Below are positions 60,712 to 64,000 of a stretch of DNA of 64,000 nucleotides, one piece after another. The position numbers and the translations under genes were made by a program. The stretch lies in contig ML133433.1 in NCBI GenBank assembly GCA_003864495.1, positions 859,318 through 923,317 on the forward strand, in the 5' to 3' direction. The stretch comes from Nemopilema nomurai. Its lineage: Eukaryota > Cnidaria > Scyphozoa > Rhizostomeae > Rhizostomatidae. Positions within the stretch are counted from its first letter, which is position 1. The number at the start of each line of letters is the position of its first letter. The notes beneath the pieces are model-generated. The model worked only from the letters and a program-made list of their open reading frames with translations, ran no database searches and was not told where the DNA came from.

Positions 60712-62050
60712 ATGGAAGACGGGCAAGTCCGAGTAAATCAGCAGATTGAGATAATTGGATTTGGGAAGTTTCAAACTGCTGCTTTATTCATTTTGTGGCT
60801 ACGTATTTTTTCGTACGGGTCTACAGAAAACCTTGTCACCATACTGGAGCCGTACCTACGCTGCAAGTGGAGCTTGAGTTATATGACTGCAGCTTCGATT
60901 GTTTTGCCTGAAAACAGTGAAAATCGCAGGAGCAATTCTGCTTGGAAGGCTGTCTGATAAGTATGGTAGGCGCAAAACGATGCTCCTGGCAATTTTCTTT
61001 AATTCTTACTTGACTTTGCTTTTTTCGCTGTCATCCAGCGTAATTCTTTTATCGATAATTCGAGGAAGTATTGGCCTGGTCTCGTCAAGTACACTATTAT
61101 CATTTACATACGCGATGGAGATATTGCCGATATCTAAACGTAAATACATGTCAATATTTGCAGCAGGGATCTTTGCGGGATGTGGGTATGGAATTATTGC
61201 TGCCATGATTTCGCTAAAGTATTTGTCATGGAGGTGGTTCGATGCAATCTCTGAGACTATACCAATGGCCATATCAGGTTTTGCAGTGTTATTTCTCCCA
61301 GAATCACCACGATTTCTGGCGACTGCCGGCAAATACGATGCAGCCAATAACGTTTTGAAAAAAATTGCTAAGGTGAATGGATTTGACAATGGGTATACAG
61401 CTATTCCCAATTCCAGAAACGAAAACAACGTAAGAATTACTGTCTTCAAGGGACAACACTGGAAATTTGAAAGCATCAAAAGGATTTTGTTGCTTTCCTT
61501 TCTACAATTTTATGGTGGCAGCCTTTCGGAAACTGCACGATATGGTTCAATGCAGTTTGGGGAAAATTCAGATGATTCAGAATGTGGAGATTGTTCAAGC
61601 AAATTGACGTACAAGTATCGCTGGGGCGTAGAGGTTGGTGTCTTGATATCTAGTGTAATAGCATATTTTTTGCTGGACAAAGTCACAAGAAAACGTACAA
61701 TGCGAATTCTGTTCATCCTCCTTGCTGTATTACTTGTGCCATACTACTGGCCTCTGCGTGGGTGGCCTCTTGTCGTTGTGGTAACTCTCACTGTCATAGT
61801 TTCGTCGACTCTGAATAATGTTCTTATAGTTTATAGGGCAGAGCTCCTACCTACTAGGATTAGATCAAGTGGATGTGGCATCTCTGAAGCGGCTTGGCAG
61901 CTTGGTTCCCTGCTTGGACAATTCATAGCCATGTATCTTTACCATTTTAGTAACACTCTTTCGTTTGGCATTTTACATGGATTGACTGCATTAGGTTTGT
62001 TCGTTGTCCATTGTTGTATCATAGAAACGAAAGAAGAACATTTGAAGTAG
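60712..62050 (+). pseudogene. T13: SVOP-like MFS transporter, class B, one 2-bp loss
   Basis: 1339 bp. One lesion only: near 60911, CCTGAAGCAACAGTG (T1) reads CCTGAAAACAGTG, two bases short, so the first ~66 codons are out of frame with the remaining ~380. The downstream part is fully open to the stop at 62048-62050 and has motif A, LPESPRFL, the ECGDC loop and the IETKEEHLK end. The lost bases lie beside a codon that varies between classes (GCA ACA or GCC GCA). Unlike T1 and T5 it keeps the codon missing near 3150 and has no other frameshift, so it is the best class B reference besides T9. Confidence 0.88.
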
Positions 62051-64000
62051 AATACTTAATGATTTTGATAAACGTTTTAACGTAGAATAAGTTTTGTTTT
62101 TATATTTTTCTTTTGTATACCTAATGCTTCCTCATTTTTCAAATCTAAGACCAGTTGTCTTGCAGAGTTGAACTCGTATTCGATATGGAACATTAGGGTG
62201 TATGTGATGACCCCCTAGTATGTTTCAAAAGGGCACTCATTTTTAGCACGGTTTACTAATAGCTGTCCGTAAAGTATCTTTGATACCGGTTACGTTTACA
62301 TTAGGACGAGCCTCCAACACGGCTACAGCCAACTGTAAGGTGAATTGTGATTATTTAAGAAAAGAACGGAGCTGCAAAATCCACAAACCATTTCATCACA
62401 AACCATCAACAGTTCAAGAACTGACAACCACAACAACAAAATGTCTCCCTGAATAGAACGTAACTAGTACCCATGCTTCCCGGCATGAACAAGACAATTC
62501 TAAAACACGACGCATTTTCATAAATTTCACCATTGCTTGTGACTTATTGCTGGATTGAGCATGACGTAACAGTGGGCAGATCAATAGCAGCAGCAGCTGG
62601 TAGAAGAAAGTTTGGTGTGGTAATAAGAAATCGATAGCATGCCTTCATGCTTTGAAATCTAAGGGTTTTATTCCTGTCATAAGAGGTTTTTGACGATTTT
62701 CTTTTAATAAGTGAAGTTTATTCTCAATTAGATAGAGACCATGAAGGCCGGTAAAATAGGAGGCCCCCTCACTTTAGAGTAAGCAAAATATTTTACAATT
62801 TCTTTATCCTTTTATATTAACATTTAAACGGAGGAAGATATAGCACATGGTGGTAGTAGAAAGCTAGGAAATACTTCCACTGATTTATTTATGCCTAAAA
62901 CTGTTTTGGTGGTTTGATAGAGCGTCCCTAAATGACACCTGATTAACACTTAATGTCAACCAAAGTGGCTTATCACCAAACCCTTTCACAGTCTTGACTT
63001 TTTGCCCCCTCCCCCCCCTCTCACTTTCAAATACAAATTGCAGGCCTCGAGATTTGCTTAGTTGTTGTTGTTGTATGGATTCTTATGTAGCGATACAGCT
63101 TTCAGTTTGTAACAAGAGTTGAGAAAAAGATTAAAGATGTTAATAATCTCGTGTCACATCAGTGATAGATTTGTTCTCATATCTCGACATTCCACTGTTC
63201 ATACTCTTTTTTATCTTGCGTGATGTGGCTCAAGTTTTGCTAAAGAATGTTACCCTACCCATGTGTAGGTTATGATTCGAACCGTCTTGCCAGATATAAC
63301 CGTTGCCTCAGGAGGGGTGGGGGACACTTCATTTCTATTTTTCACTAAAAGGAGCGTTTTCCGACTTTCTGAAGGTTTGGTTTCAAAACCTTGTCTTGCT
63401 TGCTTGGAAGATCAATTGAATAGATCGATAAAGGCAATGTTTACGGAAGAATAATAAGAAACAACAATCTGTTGAGTTATCCATTTAATAAATTATTGTT
63501 GCCTCCAAATACAATATAATAATCAATTACAGTCTATAGCTGGACCATCTACACAAGTGCATAATTGAGGACCATCTATTGCGTAAATCGCCTAGCTTTA
63601 AAGTCTTGCTCTTTCCTGTAGTGGAAAAAACAGTCATTTGCCGGGCTTGACGTTCAATCGCGTTATTTAACAACCCCAGGCAAAGTTAATTTGCAAAGCA
63701 CAACCATCTATTCCAAGCAGAGTCTGAGTTTTCCCTCAGTCATTTGCTTCTTGTGTGTTTCTGCGTTCTCGACGCAGCAATTTGTCATCTCATGAATTGA
63801 GTTCCAATAAAGCATTTGCGATGTTTCTGCAAAGGAAGATATTATTTGGTCAGACTTTAAATTTGAAAGAAGAATATTATAAGTCTGCCATAATTGTGGC
63901 TTAAGAAGGTGAGATTTTTGGTGAATGAACCGGGGTGGATAAATTCAGCAATAAGTTCATCTGAAATCGTTGACTTAATCCTTACACAAACCTTTAAATC
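62051..64000. repeat. Type B spacer, left half (third close copy)
   Basis: Follows 4373-6322 at offset about 57678. It contains the C-rich tract near 63004 and TTGTTGTTG near 63062, and ends where the last exon of another X copy would start. No gene lies in the window part. Confidence 0.75.

Noticed and set aside
1..64000. tRNA, rRNA, CRISPR arrays or bacterial operons
   Set aside because: None seen; spliced genes, TATA/CCAAT promoters and hAT-like repeats indicate an animal genome.

Overview
The window looks like animal (metazoan) nuclear DNA, probably from an invertebrate: AT-rich spacers, GT-AG introns, TATA and CCAAT promoter elements, a hAT-like insertion with an 8-bp target duplication, a minisatellite and two N gaps (29269-29566, 47985-48496). 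I saw no operons, rRNA, tRNA or CRISPR. The species cannot be named from sequence alone.

The window is dominated by a tandem array of fourteen copies (here T0-T13, all + strand) of one intronless gene for a ~446-residue major facilitator superfamily protein of the SV2/SVOP type (synaptic vesicle 2-related, SLC22B-like). Twelve copies span from start to stop; T0 is cut by the window edge and T10 by a gap. Only T12 (54871-56211) has an uninterrupted frame. The others carry small indels, mostly missing single bases, often exactly where the copies differ from one another, so many 'pseudogene' calls may be consensus errors.

Copies fall into position-specific classes: A1 (T3, T11), A2 (T0, T4, T12), B (T1, T5, T9, T13), C (T2, T6, T7, T10), plus the mosaic T8. 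They recur in the order B - X - C - A1 - A2, a five-part higher-order repeat of about 17 kb. Bases 1-10433 and 17767-28199 are almost identical at an offset of 17766.

X is a second, previously hidden gene on the - strand in the long spacer between B and C copies. Four copies are seen (X1 6322-7600, X2 24088-25366, X3 partial 29656-30550, X4 46516-47689) and a fifth should begin just past the right edge. Five exons join in frame in X1 to a predicted 184-residue protein with a possible N-myristoylation start and a basic stretch. I do not recognise its family.

Layout: T0, T1, X1, T2, T3, T4, T5, X2, T6, gap, X3, T7, T8; a unique stretch 37479-40850 with a 15-bp minisatellite; a diverged old spacer 40850-43943 interrupted by a 1.6-kb insertion with 8-bp target duplication; T9, X4, gap, T10, T11, T12; a spacer duplicated in tandem without a gene (56574-60559); T13. 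Each transporter has its own proximal promoter block with CCAAT and TATA-like boxes. Most short spacers and each visible X upstream region carry a perfect TGACGTCA (CRE) site, so the two gene types may share a cAMP/CREB-like input. That is inference only.
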